From contig NW_015622542.1 in assembly GCF_000835495.1 (NCBI RefSeq), positions 7,004,956 through 7,068,955 on the forward strand: a stretch of 64,000 bases of DNA. The letters are read 5' to 3'. The notes beneath the pieces were generated by a model. That model did not search any database, was not told where the DNA came from, and worked only from the letters and a program-made list of their open reading frames with translations. Source of the DNA: Cladophialophora immunda (taxonomy: Eukaryota > Ascomycota > Eurotiomycetes > Chaetothyriales > Herpotrichiellaceae). Made by a program: the position numbers and the translations under genes. Below, one piece after another: positions 1 to 12,208 of this stretch (position 1 is its first letter; every line of letters begins with the position of its first letter).

Positions 1-1064
1 AAATACATCAAACAGTGAAGGCTTTGGCACCGCCTTCGATTCGAGCATTCTCACTTTCCTCATACCGGATGAAGAGGTTGGCAATGGGTCAACGTAAAGG
101 ACTTCCGGTGGCGGGTCAAAGATTTGTATCATGACGCCATTCAAGTGTACAAGACATTTGTGCCTCGTATATGGTGTATTAAGGTCTTTCCGTGTGCCAA
201 TATCTGGCTTCCCGCAGCTGGGACGGTTCGCCAGAGGTCCGAACCAATTGAACTGGTGTATTCCTGCGAAAACTCAACGATGGGTACTGGTTTGAAGGTC
301 GTCGCCCTATGGATGGGCTTTGCTCACCGAGTGTTGTTATTGAGAATGCACAGGGAGGCCATCGAAGGATTGAGATCTTGAATTAGCACTATTTCAAACA
401 ACCTTGGCCTGTCTTGCCAGGTTCGATCGTCGCTTGTACCTTATCGAAGAAGCCCGGATTCCAACCTAAGCCTGTTGACTATTCAAAACAGCTTGATTTG
501 TGGCTCGAGGGGACTGCGGAGAGTTCACGCATTCCAAAGGTATCAGAGCATCCCTAGAAAGACAAAGGCGGGGTTTACCGGGTGAACTATTCCGTGGGCG
601 AATCGCCAAGTTCAACGGCATTGAGCTCCCAGGTTTTCTTGCGCAGTGGCTCACTCCGTACGTTGAGAGAACATTGATCAGCAACGATGAGTCGTTTTTC
701 AACCTGTGAACTACTCTGGGGCTGCAGGCGATATTGACAGTATCAGCATCATCCCCGAAAACATTTACATGTCTCTCGCAGGGTTTGTCCCGAGTTAGAA
801 TAGCTCTAGCTTGCGGATTGAAAGATCACCAATGAAACACCGGGTTGTGTGGAGAATTTTGTGGGCAAGCTGCTTGCCCCTACTGCAATCAAGAGATGAA
901 TTGGCTTCGCGTTCGCCCTAAATCCGAGAGAAACGGCATATAAGAAAGGGCATACTTAATTCGAGGATGGAAGGTCGACGGAACACATCAAGAGCACTTC
1001 CTAATCCCACATCCAAGCGAAAAAGGCTCAGAGATCGTTCCCAGAGTGTTTGACGACCGCAGCA
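1..1064. other. Intergenic or decayed coding sequence
   Basis: No intact gene is visible. Short open stretches on the plus strand, about 500-709 and about 709-798, have protein-like composition, but they lie in different frames, lack usable start codons and are separated by stops. They may be the decayed 3' part of a gene that began before the window. I could not assign a family. Confidence 0.25.
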
Positions 1065-1985
1065 ATGGCAGGCCGAAGAATTGCTCTTGTTACTGGTGAG
1101 TGTTATCATCATTGCTTGATTTTCTGCTGTTGCTTCTTGGTCATGGCGCTGAGCTGGAGATAGGTGGCAACAACGGTATCGGCTACGAGACAGTCAAGGC
1201 CCTCCTTCAGTCCAATCAGCCATATCATGTTCTCTTGGGCAGTCGCTCACTCGAGAAGGCCGAACATGCAATCGAGAAGCTCCACAAAGAATGTGGCGAG
1301 TCAGCCAACACCGTCGAAGCGCTCCAAGTCGATCTTAACAGTGATACCTCCATCGAAACAGCATTCGATCAGGTCAAGACCAAGTTGGGACATATTGATG
1401 CGCTCATAAATAACGCGGGTAAGGCAACTTTCGTGGCCCATCACCTGCCAATCCGAGCTGACTTCAAAAATCATAGGAGCGACATTTGATCTCGCATTTG
1501 TAGCCAATGACGTCTCCCTCCGCGACTGCTTTTTGAGAGCCTACGATGTCAACGTCGCGGGTACCAATGTCCTAACCTGGACCTTTATGCCACTCTTGCT
1601 CAAATCCCATGACCCTCGTCTGGTCTTCGTGACAGGCCTCTCCAACGTCACACAAGCAAGCAGGTCTTATTTTCCTACGCCGCCTCAACCCGCTGGGTGG
1701 CCGAAGAAGATCGAATTTGAGACGATCGGGTATCGATGCAGTAAGACAGCGCTGAACATGTTGATGGTGGACTGGAATCACAAGTTGAAGGCAGACGGAG
1801 TCAAGGTTTGGGCTGTTGGACCTGGGCTTCTGGAGACGGATCTAGGGAATGCACGGCATTTGGCGAAGGAGATGGGGGCGAAGCATCCGAGTGTCGGTGG
1901 ACAATTCATCAGGAGTGTTGTGGAGGGAGCAAGAGATGAAGATGTGGGGAAAATCGTAGTGAAGGATGGGATTTCGGAATTCTGA
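1065..1985 (+). CDS. Short-chain dehydrogenase/reductase (SDR)
   Basis: Model: exons 1065-1095, 1164-1418 and 1477-1985, giving 264 aa. Joining exons 1 and 2 creates the NAD(P)-binding motif VTGGNNGIG near residue 10. Exon 2 ends in the NNAG motif and exon 3 carries the catalytic YRCSK (YxxxK) with a preceding VFVTGLSN strand. Both introns are GT-AG and keep frame, and the start ATG is the only one that gives the glycine motif at the N-terminus. Length matches a classical SDR. The protein is expected to be a cytosolic NAD(P)-dependent oxidoreductase; the substrate cannot be told. The next gene is convergent, 94 bp away. Confidence 0.85.
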
Positions 1986-2079
1986 GGTCAAGTAATGAGA
2001 CCATCGGTAGGATCGCGTGATCATGAAGTAGGTATCGCTGATCAGATCAAACGGGTGTAATGATGTGTTCAGATGCTGG

Positions 2080-2505
2080 TTAATATTTTTCCTGCATTGC
2101 CGCTCGTGCTGCGCTCAGGCTGTCGCCTTCCTCAGACACGATTCCTGTCGCTTTATGGTGTTCTTCGGCTGCCATGTCCCTTGCATGAGCGTCGGCAAAG
2201 TGACTCCCCTGTCCCTGACCAACGTGGTGGTGGTGATCGTTTCCGGCACTGTGCTCAGCTCCTATATGGTGTGCTTCACATTGATGATGTCTCTCCTCCA
2301 ATCGATCTTCTGTCCCTCTCATCTCCGCCAGACCGTGCTCGGCGATTTCTCGATTCCTTTCCTCTCCCTCTTGTTTGTGGAAGACGGTGTCAAGTGCTTC
2401 CATGGCGCCACCCCGGAGAGCGTCGCCGGCGCCGTGAATGCCATGGAGGCCGGATTTGATATCTTCAACGATGTTCTGGGCCGTTTGATGCAATTTTTCA
2501 GCCAT
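2080..2505 (-). CDS. Small His/Glu/Ala-rich conserved fungal protein
   Basis: A 141-aa open frame. It is hydrophilic, has no membrane segment, and is rich in His (an HHHH run and several HH pairs), Glu and Ala. The stretch around LHGIHGAGDALRGG resembles a motif I associate with small uncharacterised fungal proteins of stress-related, LEA- or CsbD-like character. That is a recollection, not a search result. The frame upstream of the ATG reads on for about six codons before a TGA, so a short upstream coding exon is possible, although I found no splice pair that keeps frame. No catalytic motif is seen. Confidence 0.55.
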   Translation of the reverse strand: MAEKLHQTAQNIVEDIKSGLHGIHGAGDALRGGAMEALDTVFHKQEGEERNREIAEHGLAEMRGTEDRLEERHHQCEAHHIGAEHSAGNDHHHHVGQGQGSHFADAHARDMAAEEHHKATGIVSEEGDSLSAARAAMQEKY

Positions 2506-3711
2506 TTTGTACCCTTTGTTGTGGTCTCAGCCTATGCTTGAGTCGTTGGAGGTTGGACCAAGGCACAGTTGTATGCAAAGACGCACACTATGCGGCCTGG
2601 CAGTGCATGATCATTTTGTACTCACAAGTAGGGAACGCCGGCTGGATGTTCGCGGATTGAGAGATGCAAACGTGAGCATGACGTAGTCGTCAGGAGACCC
2701 CAGCACCGAGGAGGCGGCAGAGCGGCTTGACAAATGTCGCACCGTCTGACAGAATGTCTCGAACTACGATGGATCGAGCAACTTGGGAGTTAACCACCCA
2801 TAAACAAAGTGCATCTTATCTGATGTCAAACATCCTCTATATCACAGTCACTCTGCTTATACCTTTCCAGAATACCGACTACCTACAAGTAGTGATTTGA
2901 GCATTGCTAACCAATAGTCCATCATGACGGGTTCGTCGACCTTGGACGGATTCGTTGGTCAGACTATAAGCTGTTCATTGTCTTGGTAGATAGTCAACGG
3001 CTCCATCCGGAGCAAGTTGCATCCTAATTTGGCAGCATGCTGCTTGATTATTCGAAGCTGGATTGGTGATTCTCGCCATGAATCCGACTCCACAATCTCT
3101 ATCCTAGCTTTGCCATCTCTGCCGCCCTACAACGCTTCCACTGGTTGTTGTATCAAAAGCGTGCTGCCAACATCGAAGCCATTCAATAGGCACTAGCAGT
3201 TCAGCGGAACTTCATGTGGACCGTACTTTACGTCCCATAGCTTCTCTAACGATTCCGAGCTCTCTGTCGCCTCGAGAGTTTCAAAATTTAGCCCCTGTCG
3301 AGCCACCAGGTGCCGCATCCACAAACGAGATGACTCTGGTACGACTATTATGGAGAGCTGAATCATATTGTGGTAAACTCAACCCACCGTCATTAGTTTT
3401 AAAGCATCTCTGTCGGGCAAGTAAGGTAGAAGTCTATGAACTCTGCTTATACGTAACTTTCGTCCATTTGAGGCAGACTTCTGTCGTTGGCTTCCAATAT
3501 TGTCACTACCGTACTCTAACGAATAATGCTCTACACACATAGTATGTTCGTACCTATAGCCAATTTGTTTCTGTAATGCAGTACAGGTTCCACCGCGGGC
3601 AACTATGGAACTCCGTCCATGCCTGGGATGATCCTGCATGCTCAAGCTCTCTTAAAGTAGGTTGTCTCTTCCCTCCACCCTGTGCGAGAATGGATGCCAC
3701 ACGTGGCATTT
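2506..3711. other. Intergenic region with gene-like debris
   Basis: I see no intact gene. On the plus strand about 3095-3190 there is a short protein-like open stretch ending in a stop, with stops just upstream, which looks like a relic C-terminus. The rest consists of scattered short frames without recognisable motifs. Confidence 0.25.
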
Positions 3712-6088
3712 TTAGAATCGGTTGGCAATCCTGTCCGCAATGCTGCTGCGGCGGCGGCCGCCATGAACAGCCTCACTTTGCCTGCGGACAGTTTCCACAA
3801 ACTCTTTGTCGTTGTCAACGTGGCCATCGAATGACCAAAGTGCAGGGCAAGGGCCGATTTTGCGGCGAAAGATGGTTGTCTTGATCCACCACGGCAGAAC
3901 GGTGCCAACTTGATGTTTGATGAAGGTCCGGGTCGGAATAGCAAAGATATAATCAAGTTCCTCCTGTGATGAAGTCAGAAGTGTTGCAGGGGTCAGAAAA
4001 GAGCAAAGGATTCGCTCACCAAGGTCCTTTGTTTGGTTTCTGGCAAGAAGAGGAAGATCATGACAAGCGCGCAGATATTGAGACCTGCATAGAACCCAAA
4101 TGCACCAGTGGGACTCATGGCTGATAGCATCCGTGGGAAAGTGATCGAAAGTACGGCAGCCCAAAATAAGCAGGTTGCCACTGCCCAAGCCATACCGACC
4201 TCACGGTGTGAAAGAGGGAAGACCTCAGCGGAATATGTGAACGGCACAGGGCCTTCTCCGGGAGAGTAAAATGCCGCAAACTGTCCGAATATCAGTATGT
4301 TCCCTTTTTCTAGACGAACGACTTCCTGACATACCAAGTAAATGAAGAGGGCGACCAGACCCAGATGCGCTGAACTTGACGAAGGAATCAAATAGCAGAG
4401 ACCTGCAGCTAGCAAGGTCCATGCCATCTGAGGGAAGGTGAACAACAGCAGTGATCGGCGACCAAATGTATCGATAGTCCATATGGCAGGCCAGGCGAAT
4501 ACAAAGTTCACCAACCCAAAGCCCCAGGAAGCCAAAAGCGAGTCCGTAACAGATGCACCAGCTTCCGAGAACACGGTGGAGCTGTAAAAGGCGATGATGT
4601 TGACTGTGCCTGAATCAGTACATACTCGGATGAACGGGATGGTTTCTCCACTTACTTCCGCACATTTGTTGCGCAATCATGACAGTGAAGGATGCCAGAG
4701 TAGCGCGGCGAACTCGTGGAATCGTGAACAACTGAATGAAGCGAGTGGCATAGTTGGTCTGCTTCTTGACCAAACTGGCTTCCATACGGAGTTGAGCAAA
4801 GATGTAGTACAAATCACGAGCGGCCTGGAGCTCGGTGTTCCTGAGACGCTTGAGTGATTGGAAGGCATTGCGATATTTGCCCTTCTTGATGTACCAACGA
4901 GGAGATTCTGGACATTGTCAGTTACCCAGCGTAAGACTAGAGGCAAGGGAGGCGCACCTGGACAGAAGTAAACCCCGATGAGAAGAGGTAAGGCAGGGAG
5001 CAGAGCAGAACCGAACTGAAGGCGCCAGGAGATGGAGCCAGTGTCCTTGACGGCAAGATTGGCGCAAGTTCCTAAGAAAATGCCGAAGGCGGTCCACATC
5101 TGCCAACTCATGACCAGGCCCCCTCGAACTGATGCGGGTGCATTTTCGGCGCTGAAGATCGGTACGGTTGAGCCTTTGCAACCCATACCAATACCGAGCA
5201 GAAGTCGAGTGACCAGAAGTTGATCCCACGCTAGGCAAAGTCAGAAAGCATTCCATGCAGGCGCAGGTTGTGTACTTACTCTGCGCAACGGCAGACCCAA
5301 TTGGACTCAAGAAGCAGAAGACAGCAGACACAAAGATGGTGCCTCGTCGACCAAAAAAGTTGTTGAGTGGATCAGAACACCAACAGCCGCTAAGAGCAGT
5401 CAGTATTCCAGCCTGCCATCGTCGACGGTATACTCACAGGAATGCCGAGGCGATGTACGGCCCGGCATTGATCAAGCCTTGATACCATTGATTGCGCGCA
5501 GCATTCGGGTTTGGTTGTCCATTCGCCAGTTTGTCGCTGACTGGGATGCCCAGAGCATCGGGGAAGGAGAGGTTAGCGCCATTGGAGCCAGTCTGATCCC
5601 AACCCTGTACAGCTGCACCAATCGAGCAAAGAATGATTGTGAAGTAGAGCGATTTTGGCTGACGCCACTTGTGCAAGACCTCATTGCGGATGGCTTCTTT
5701 CTCATGCTCCGTAAGGCCTGGCACGCTCTCAAAAGCTGGAGGATCTTTAGCAACGAGAGCGCCCTTCACTAGTAGGTCTGTCATGTCTGCAAAGTCATTG
5801 TCTCTGGAGAACTCTTCGACGTCTTTAATGACTTCCTCGTTGGAAAGGTGAGCCAAGGGGTTTTTGATCCTATCGCGTCTCAGTCACAAAGGTTGTAGAT
5901 GGTCGGTGATTGCCATACTTTGCCGTTGCGCTGTTTTCCAAGTCGATATAGGCAGTCTCTTGCTTTTCACCGACGTACTTCTCATCGTCGCCACTGGTTA
6001 AGTCAGCCGTATAGCTCTGAATGATTAGGTGGTTCGATGCTTACCTGTTCGCGGCATCGTGCGTGATCTGAGGATCTTGAGAGGCCAT
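3712..6088 (-). CDS. MFS sugar transporter (sugar porter family)
   Basis: Nine exons on the minus strand: 6045-6088, 5919-5993, 5438-5869, 5280-5389, 4958-5230, 4656-4907, 4335-4609, 4280-4020 and 3963-3712. All phases agree and give 657 aa. After a hydrophilic N-terminus of about 80 aa come sugar-porter signatures: [15 protein letters not shown] after the first helix, [23 protein letters not shown] before the central loop, [16 protein letters not shown], and PETKQRTL near the end. It is a twelve-helix plasma-membrane H+ symporter by family. It is longer than typical members (about 520-570 aa) because of both hydrophilic tails; the C-terminal tail ends in an RRRSS-type basic stretch. The sugar is unknown. 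No homologous regulatory palindrome was found upstream. Confidence 0.88.
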
Positions 6089-7874
6089 CTTGGTATGTAT
6101 CCAGTGGCAAAGCAGCTCAGGAGACTGATTGAAGAAGAGAAAGAAACCATCGGTGGGCTTACCCGGGTTTATCACTTCGACAGCCAACCCACATGCTCAA
6201 GCGGGGGCAGACAATCATCGCTCGCGAACTCCACGGGGTTTCAACGCGTGAGCAATGGACCCAGCTGGAGATACATAGCGAGCTCCGTGACTGGCACGCG
6301 CAATGCTTCCATGAGGAAGTAGAGATGTACATCATGCCCCGCAACCAGGGACCGGTGACTCCAGCAAACGATGCTAAAGCAGTAGCTGTGAGAGAACTTT
6401 GGTGGGCCGGGGGGCAAAAGGACTGTAGGACGTAACCTTTTGTTGGTTGAATCGCCCACATGTTCTAAACAGAAGGGAAAATTTCGAGTTGATCCATCGG
6501 GACGGCTCCGGATCAGCGTTACAACGCGCTGAAGTCACAGATGTGTAGAGACGATCGTGCGCACAAGAACCCTTGGCTTTGGTGGATGATTGACGTTGTC
6601 CGGTCTTGACTATCTTGGTACCTCTGCCAATTGTAATTAAGCTTTCTTGACCCCCCTGTGTTTTGCGGCGACGATCTTAGCCTGTATAGCAACCCTCGCT
6701 GCTCGCTAGAGCCTTCTCCGACGGGTAGGCGGCATAGCCGTCAAGCGCACGACGACATTGCGCATATGGACCCCGGGTTATCATTGTCAGCGTATCTTCG
6801 CGCATCTGAGGAATCCTGCTGCTTCTAATATAACAGGTTACTTGTTCTCAAGGCGCAAAACTCCCGGACATCAAGTCCTGTTTTGGTGAATGGCGCAGCC
6901 AGCCCATTGTTAGGCCGCCAATAGCGGGGGTTGTGGGGTCCACCGCTGGAGAATGCATTGGCACAATATTCTGGGGGACCCATGCATGCCCAATCTGTAC
7001 AATGATGCTCGCTCTCCGGCTAGAATGCCGCCTCTCTGCCGATCTACCGGCTTTTATTGATTGTCGAACGTCGGCTGTAATGCCCTTCGCCAACATTCAA
7101 AGCCGAAGCTTCCAGCCCGATGAGCGACAGAAATGCTTCGAGTCTCGCCCGCATTTCGCGGGGAAAGGCTGCTGGCAATGATCCGCCCCCCAGATTTCCC
7201 CCCTCGCTGCCCCAAACACTTGTTAGAAAGTTTCCCTCCATGACGTCGTTGAATTGCAAAGTTTGTCTGGTCTCAGATCGACATCTCGACCACCGATTGG
7301 AGTGCCAAAATAAAAATTAAAAAAACCGAGGCAATATAATCCGATGACTGGGTTATTACGCGCTGGACCATCGACTGCAGCTCACAGAAGCCTTCCGACG
7401 AATCATGAGCGGCGGCGACAAACTGTCAACGAGTCACTATCTTTTGTACAACCTACGAGGCCAGGACGTATATGTGTACAGGAGCGCAGAGGTTAACTAC
7501 CTACAGTCCTGAATGCTTATTGTAGTAGGTGCTGTTGCCCGTGGAAGTGCATCTGACATACAAATGAGAGTGATTGTTGGCACCTCCTCGACTGGTGGTT
7601 GGCGTCCAAACTCCGTCAAGAAGTAGCTACCTTCCTCAGCTGCTTGGAAGTATAATGGGTGAGTGCTTTTTAGCATTGTCCATGCATGAAAGAGTCTGTG
7701 CTTCAAGGTTATCAAGTCCACGCTGGATCGAGATGCAGTGCCCCTGAGGATGTATGGTGCATAGCTTTTGAGGAGTTCTGCAAAGACTGAGAACTTTAAC
7801 GCCCGATGCCGTCATCACGGAGCGCTTCGCCATCTGTTCTATACCAATTGCGGGTCTTGAAAATAAAATAGAGG
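6089..7874. other. Long intergenic region upstream of the sugar transporter
   Basis: About 1.8 kb with no gene I can support. It contains short frames on both strands with no domain or motif. The part next to 6088 should hold the transporter promoter. Confidence 0.4.
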
Positions 7875-8271
7875 TTAAAGAATGCAGATTGAGTCAGCGA
7901 ACGCGAGCCTGCGGCAGCATTCTAATAGGACATTCTCATGATCAAGACAAAAATTTATTTCCACAGCTGACACCCCAATGAAGGTGTCGCCTTGTTGGGC
8001 GATTGCTTCCTCCAGCCATGGACACTTCGTTTCGATACTAGTTAGCTGCCGATTTTCATTTCGCTTCGAACTTTGTCTCAAGTCTCACATACCTTTTCCA
8101 TTTCGTCATCAACCGTTTGGTTATTCTTGACCTGGTGTTTATTCCCTTGTCACAGCCTACATCAACTTTAGCCAGATCTCGATCCGTTGTGTTGGACATG
8201 AGCCAAGATTCCAGATTCACATAGAGCGACCATATGACACTACTTACAGACATGGCTATCCTGCAACCCAA
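7875..8271 (-). other. Possible short spliced gene, unrecognised
   Basis: Two open segments on the minus strand (8271 down to about 8092, and about 8036 down to 7875) can be joined in frame by a plausible intron: donor GTATGTG at about 8091, branch-like CTAAC, and acceptor TAG. The result is a small protein of about 115-130 aa with no family I know. The only ATG choices lie almost against the stop of the next gene at 8281, which is tight for a fungal gene, so this may be the 3' UTR of that gene or chance. Confidence 0.15.
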
Positions 8272-8280
8272 GCAGCAAAA

Positions 8281-9405
8281 TCATTCTCCCATGGCCATGT
8301 CCAGAACTAGCTTTCCTCCAACTCCAGAATGATAATCCTCCACCAACTGATTGAGCTTGGGAAAGGGATAGGTTTTGATTTTTGCCTTGACATCATTCTT
8401 GACACAGAAGTCAAACATGTCTCTCATGGCCTTGTTGGAGCCGATCAAGCTACCAACCATGCGAATGCGACGAAAGACCAGATCATCCGCTGAGATATGG
8501 AAACCCTCTGGTGGGAAAGACACCAAAACCAAGAGGCCGCCGTTCTTTAGTAAGTGCATTCCGTAATCAAATGACTTCTGACTCTCGGGCAAAATTATCA
8601 CAGCGTCCAAGCCCATCTCTGATGGATTCTGTCTGCCGTCTTCTTTACCTATCTCCTGCTTGACCTCTGCTGCACTTTTGGTTGAAGCGTCGACGATCGT
8701 AGCTCCTGTCTCCAAGCTCTTTGCGAGTTCCAGCGCCCGTGATGCTACGTCAACACCGGTTGTATTCAGCCCCATTTTGGTGGCAAACTGAAGACCCAAG
8801 TGCCCAAGCCCTCCTCCACAGCCCATGATGCCTACCCGCTGACCGGGCCTGAGCTCGCATTTCTTCAGAGCTGCGAAGATCGTGAGGCCCGCACACATCA
8901 ATGGCGCAGCTTCCACTGCCGTCATGCTGTTAGGAATGATGGCTACTTGTCTCGAATCGACAACGGCGTACTCTCGAAACCCTCCTGGTTTACTACCCAC
9001 GCCAAGCCCACCCCCGGCAGTGGGGCAATAGACAGAATAACCAGGCTCATCCGGAAGAGGGCCTGAAGGATTCTGGCATTCGAGACATCTCCCACAAACA
9101 TGATTCCCACGACCTGGGACAGCAACGCGGTCGCCAACCTTTATGCTGTGTGCTGATGGCTTGTCGGCGATGCGGACAACAGTCCCAGCGAATTCGTGGC
9201 ATCCGATATGTGGAAGTGGTGGCGGGCGCATTTTTCCCGAGGCGAGGACGGCATCAGTGTGGCAATATGAAGCCGCGTCCACTCTGATGAGAATGTCATT
9301 TGCATTCTCAATGACTGGGACTGGGAGATCGCGAAGTTGATATGGCGTGTTGTACTGCTCCAGCACATAGGCCTTCATGGTTATGGGGACTTCATTGTTA
9401 GCCAT
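8281..9405 (-). CDS. Zinc-dependent alcohol dehydrogenase (MDR family)
   Basis: Single exon, 374 aa. Catalytic zinc ligands are visible as C48-H49 (SYCHTD), H70-E71 (GCHEFAG) and C171 (PLMCAG). Structural-zinc cysteines are C104, C107, C110 and C127, the last pushed out by an insert between the third and fourth cysteine. The Rossmann motif GCGGGLGHLG is at about 195-204. The protein should oxidise an alcohol or reduce an aldehyde with NAD(P). It is the first gene left of the palindrome-linked cluster, but its upstream region has only a one-mismatch copy of that site (10277-10288), so membership is uncertain. Confidence 0.9.
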   Translation of the reverse strand: MANNEVPITMKAYVLEQYNTPYQLRDLPVPVIENANDILIRVDAASYCHTDAVLASGKMRPPPLPHIGCHEFAGTVVRIADKPSAHSIKVGDRVAVPGRGNHVCGRCLECQNPSGPLPDEPGYSVYCPTAGGGLGVGSKPGGFREYAVVDSRQVAIIPNSMTAVEAAPLMCAGLTIFAALKKCELRPGQRVGIMGCGGGLGHLGLQFATKMGLNTTGVDVASRALELAKSLETGATIVDASTKSAAEVKQEIGKEDGRQNPSEMGLDAVIILPESQKSFDYGMHLLKNGGLLVLVSFPPEGFHISADDLVFRRIRMVGSLIGSNKAMRDMFDFCVKNDVKAKIKTYPFPKLNQLVEDYHSGVGGKLVLDMAMGE

Positions 9406-10735
9406 CGTCTGGAAGATCTAGCGCTTGCAGGAAACAGCCAAATTATGATTCCAGAAGCTCAATATTTTCTCTCCCGATGTTTCAAATATAAACAGAAGGT
9501 CAAGATCATGTCGGCGTTCAGGATGTGAGATTTCACGCGGTATTCAGAACATGGGGAAGTGGGAGCTTCTCAAATTACCCCACATTGGAGGTGACATAAC
9601 TTTACCAATGCCAGAGGGCTCATTCGCCATACTGTTCTGCCACTTTCGCCGGGCAATTCTGACTTTTATACTGTGGGGATTTGCTCAAGGTCGTCTCTGT
9701 CTTTCAAAATAAGGCATCGATGAAATCCAGGCTATAGCTGAACTTCGTGGTCGTCTGATTAGAGTGGTATTTGGCTGCGATGAGCACCATCTAATCCTGA
9801 AGTCTCCGATTCACAGAAGAGGATGTCACCTCTATACTAAATCTCCAGCAGGTTCGACTCTTTCTCCTTATCATGATATCACCAAGGTTCTCTCAAATGC
9901 AGTCGCTGTGCAAGCTTGGTTGTGTTTATAACCCGATAAGAGAGGTCCCTATCTATTTGCTTTTTGAGCAGGCACAAATCTTTTCCTAGACACTATTATG
10001 AAGATAAGGGTGGGCCACAGTGGTGCCGTATCGCTGGGCGAAGAAGCATAATCGCCAGAGACGTCCAGCCGGAAACGATCGTTGACGTGCTGGGCGCAAA
10101 GATCTGCAACTTGTGTTGCAAGTCGGAGATAAGTTCGCTATCCAGGCTTCATTGATCCATGGGGAGCCTCTTGCATCGCTTTATACTGTTGATAACTCTG
10201 CACTTCGTGCCGTACACATGGGGTTGAGGGGTGTTTAGCACTGAGTTCTACTTCCCTTTTCTACCCCATTTTGACCCCGATTTTTCGTGGAATGAAGCCT
10301 GAGACATTGAACACACAGAGTTTTTATGGGTTTGCTTTTAATACCCTTTGACAAAACGCCTTGGTTCTGCAACAAGATACGATCGCTGGCTGGGTAGTAA
10401 ACATACTTGAAGTATATTGAGGCACTCTCTGAAAGTCTGAGAGCTTTATGGTAGGAGAACCCCCTGAGACCATCGAGGGGCGGGCTTGGGATGTGGTACA
10501 GATAGTGCGATATGAGCCGTGGGAGTCCGCTCTGCAAGTAGTGCTACAGCTTGAACGTCTTCTTGAATTTAAGGAATCGAAAACCCCACGGTCTCCGAGG
10601 TGCCCCTTTCTGAATAGCTCACGACTATAGATCGCCAGGTCCCAGTGAGTGTAGTGCCGCTACTTAGATTATCTTGACGATATCGGACAAGGACACTGCG
10701 ACTATCCTGCATCGTTCTGCTCTGGGTGAGACTCA
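9406..10735. other. Intergenic region between two minus-strand genes
   Basis: No gene is supported. A plus-strand stretch at about 10100-10230 is open and protein-like for some 40 codons, ending at a TAG near 10230, but it has no start and no recognised family; it may be a relic. A one-mismatch copy of the cluster palindrome (CCGATTTTTCGT) lies at 10277-10288. Confidence 0.3.
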
Positions 10736-12208
10736 TCAGAGTGAAAGAACATAGGCTGGGTGGCGGGATCCCAGCTGTGCTGCACTCTGACCCTGATTGA
10801 GCCGATAGTCTCGTCCACCGCGAGCCCTCAGCTTGTTTTCTGCATGGTTTATCCACATAAGCAATGACGTTAAAATGACTACCAGCACCGTCATAGCTAA
10901 TTCCACCCCATTTGCAACGTCGGCCTTCGCGTTGGCGTAGGTGAAAGTAGAAATAATTCCACCAATTGTCCCCATGGCCACAGCAAAGGAGATTCCGGTG
11001 GCACGGACATAGTGTGGTTGCAGATTACCAATTAACCATGAGCTGGTCGAGTTGATGGCTGGGTATATGGAGCCTGCAACCAAGAAAAGACCAAAGTACC
11101 TCACTCCGACACCTTTGCATGTCATCTGAATGATCCAGCCGATGATCTCAACGCAACAGGGGCCAATCACAAATGGGCCTCGGATGCGAAGGTGATCCGA
11201 TGCGAACGATGTGGCGAAGACGGAAATGGCCCCAAAAATGTATGGAGGTACGCTGAGGAGCTGAGATTGAATCGTACTGTAGCCAAACCCTTTGATGATG
11301 GCGGGGGAAAAGAGGCTGTAAGCGTAGATGTTGCAGTAAGTTCCAATGCTGATGATGGCAAGAAGTATGGCATTCCAATCCTGAAAACCTTGTCTGACTG
11401 CTTTCCAGGAGAACTTCTCCTTTTCATGGTTGACGTCGACGGTGCTGCTGATTTTCCCCGACCTGATTCTCGCCACTTGGCGTTCCTCTTCAGTCAAAAA
11501 CCGGGCCTGGCCCGGCATATTTGGGAGGATTAAAAAGCAGACGACCCCAACGAGCATGGAGATTGCTCCTTCTATGAAGAAGATCCATGGCCAGGCTCTG
11601 TATGACCCAACATTGATCTTTCCGAGACCAGACGCGAGCAGACCCCCGACTGCGCCACTGAGAGGTGCGGCACAGTAGTAGACAGCCAGACGTCGTTGTA
11701 TATTATTAGGCGAGTAGAACATGCCCATGTAGATGCTGATACATGGCGTCAATCCACCTTCGCAGAGACCGAGCAGGCATCGAATCGCATACAGTTGACT
11801 CGCGGTTTTGACAAACCCGAGGCAGATGGTGCAAGTGCCGAAACAGAAGATGCTGATGCAGAGAAAGGCTCGAGGCCCTATGATTTTGAACACCAATCCG
11901 GCTGGGATGTCGACAATCATGTAACAGATGAAAAATAGGGCCAGAGCCACGCTGTAACTCTGGCCTTGGAGTTTGAGGTCAGCATTCAATCCGGCAATGC
12001 TGGCATTCCCAATACTGGCTCTGTCCATAAAGGAGAAGAAGTAGAGCAGGAACAAGCATGGTAGAATACGGAAGTCGTATTTCCGATTCAATGCCTTTTC
12101 GATGGCAAGATTTTCTTGGTCGGTCACCTCAACGGAATCGGATTCTAGCTTTGTTCCCTCCTCAATATGTATGGGGATTCCAGATATTGATTTCGCTTCG
12201 GAAGACAT
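10736..12208 (-). CDS. MFS anion:cation symporter-type importer (Dal5/Tna1-like)
   Basis: Single exon, 490 aa, about twelve hydrophobic segments. Residues after the hydrophilic N-terminus read KYDFRILPCLFLLYFFSFMDRASIGNA, followed by a GLCEGGLTPC helix, the usual layout of the allantoate/nicotinate permease group. By family it takes up organic anions, often carboxylates, with protons at the plasma membrane. It is transcribed divergently from the MDR reductase gene across 1.34 kb that holds two copies of CCGA-N4-TCGG, one 250 bp upstream of this start. This suggests it imports the substrate of the neighbouring enzymes. The substrate itself is inference. Confidence 0.85.
   Translation of the reverse strand: MSSEAKSISGIPIHIEEGTKLESDSVEVTDQENLAIEKALNRKYDFRILPCLFLLYFFSFMDRASIGNASIAGLNADLKLQGQSYSVALALFFICYMIVDIPAGLVFKIIGPRAFLCISIFCFGTCTICLGFVKTASQLYAIRCLLGLCEGGLTPCISIYMGMFYSPNNIQRRLAVYYCAAPLSGAVGGLLASGLGKINVGSYRAWPWIFFIEGAISMLVGVVCFLILPNMPGQARFLTEEERQVARIRSGKISSTVDVNHEKEKFSWKAVRQGFQDWNAILLAIISIGTYCNIYAYSLFSPAIIKGFGYSTIQSQLLSVPPYIFGAISVFATSFASDHLRIRGPFVIGPCCVEIIGWIIQMTCKGVGVRYFGLFLVAGSIYPAINSTSSWLIGNLQPHYVRATGISFAVAMGTIGGIISTFTYANAKADVANGVELAMTVLVVILTSLLMWINHAENKLRARGGRDYRLNQGQSAAQLGSRHPAYVLSL

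Noticed and set aside
3216..3542. Plus-strand 108-aa frame
   Set aside because: No motif, no splice context and composition like noise; nothing links it to a gene.
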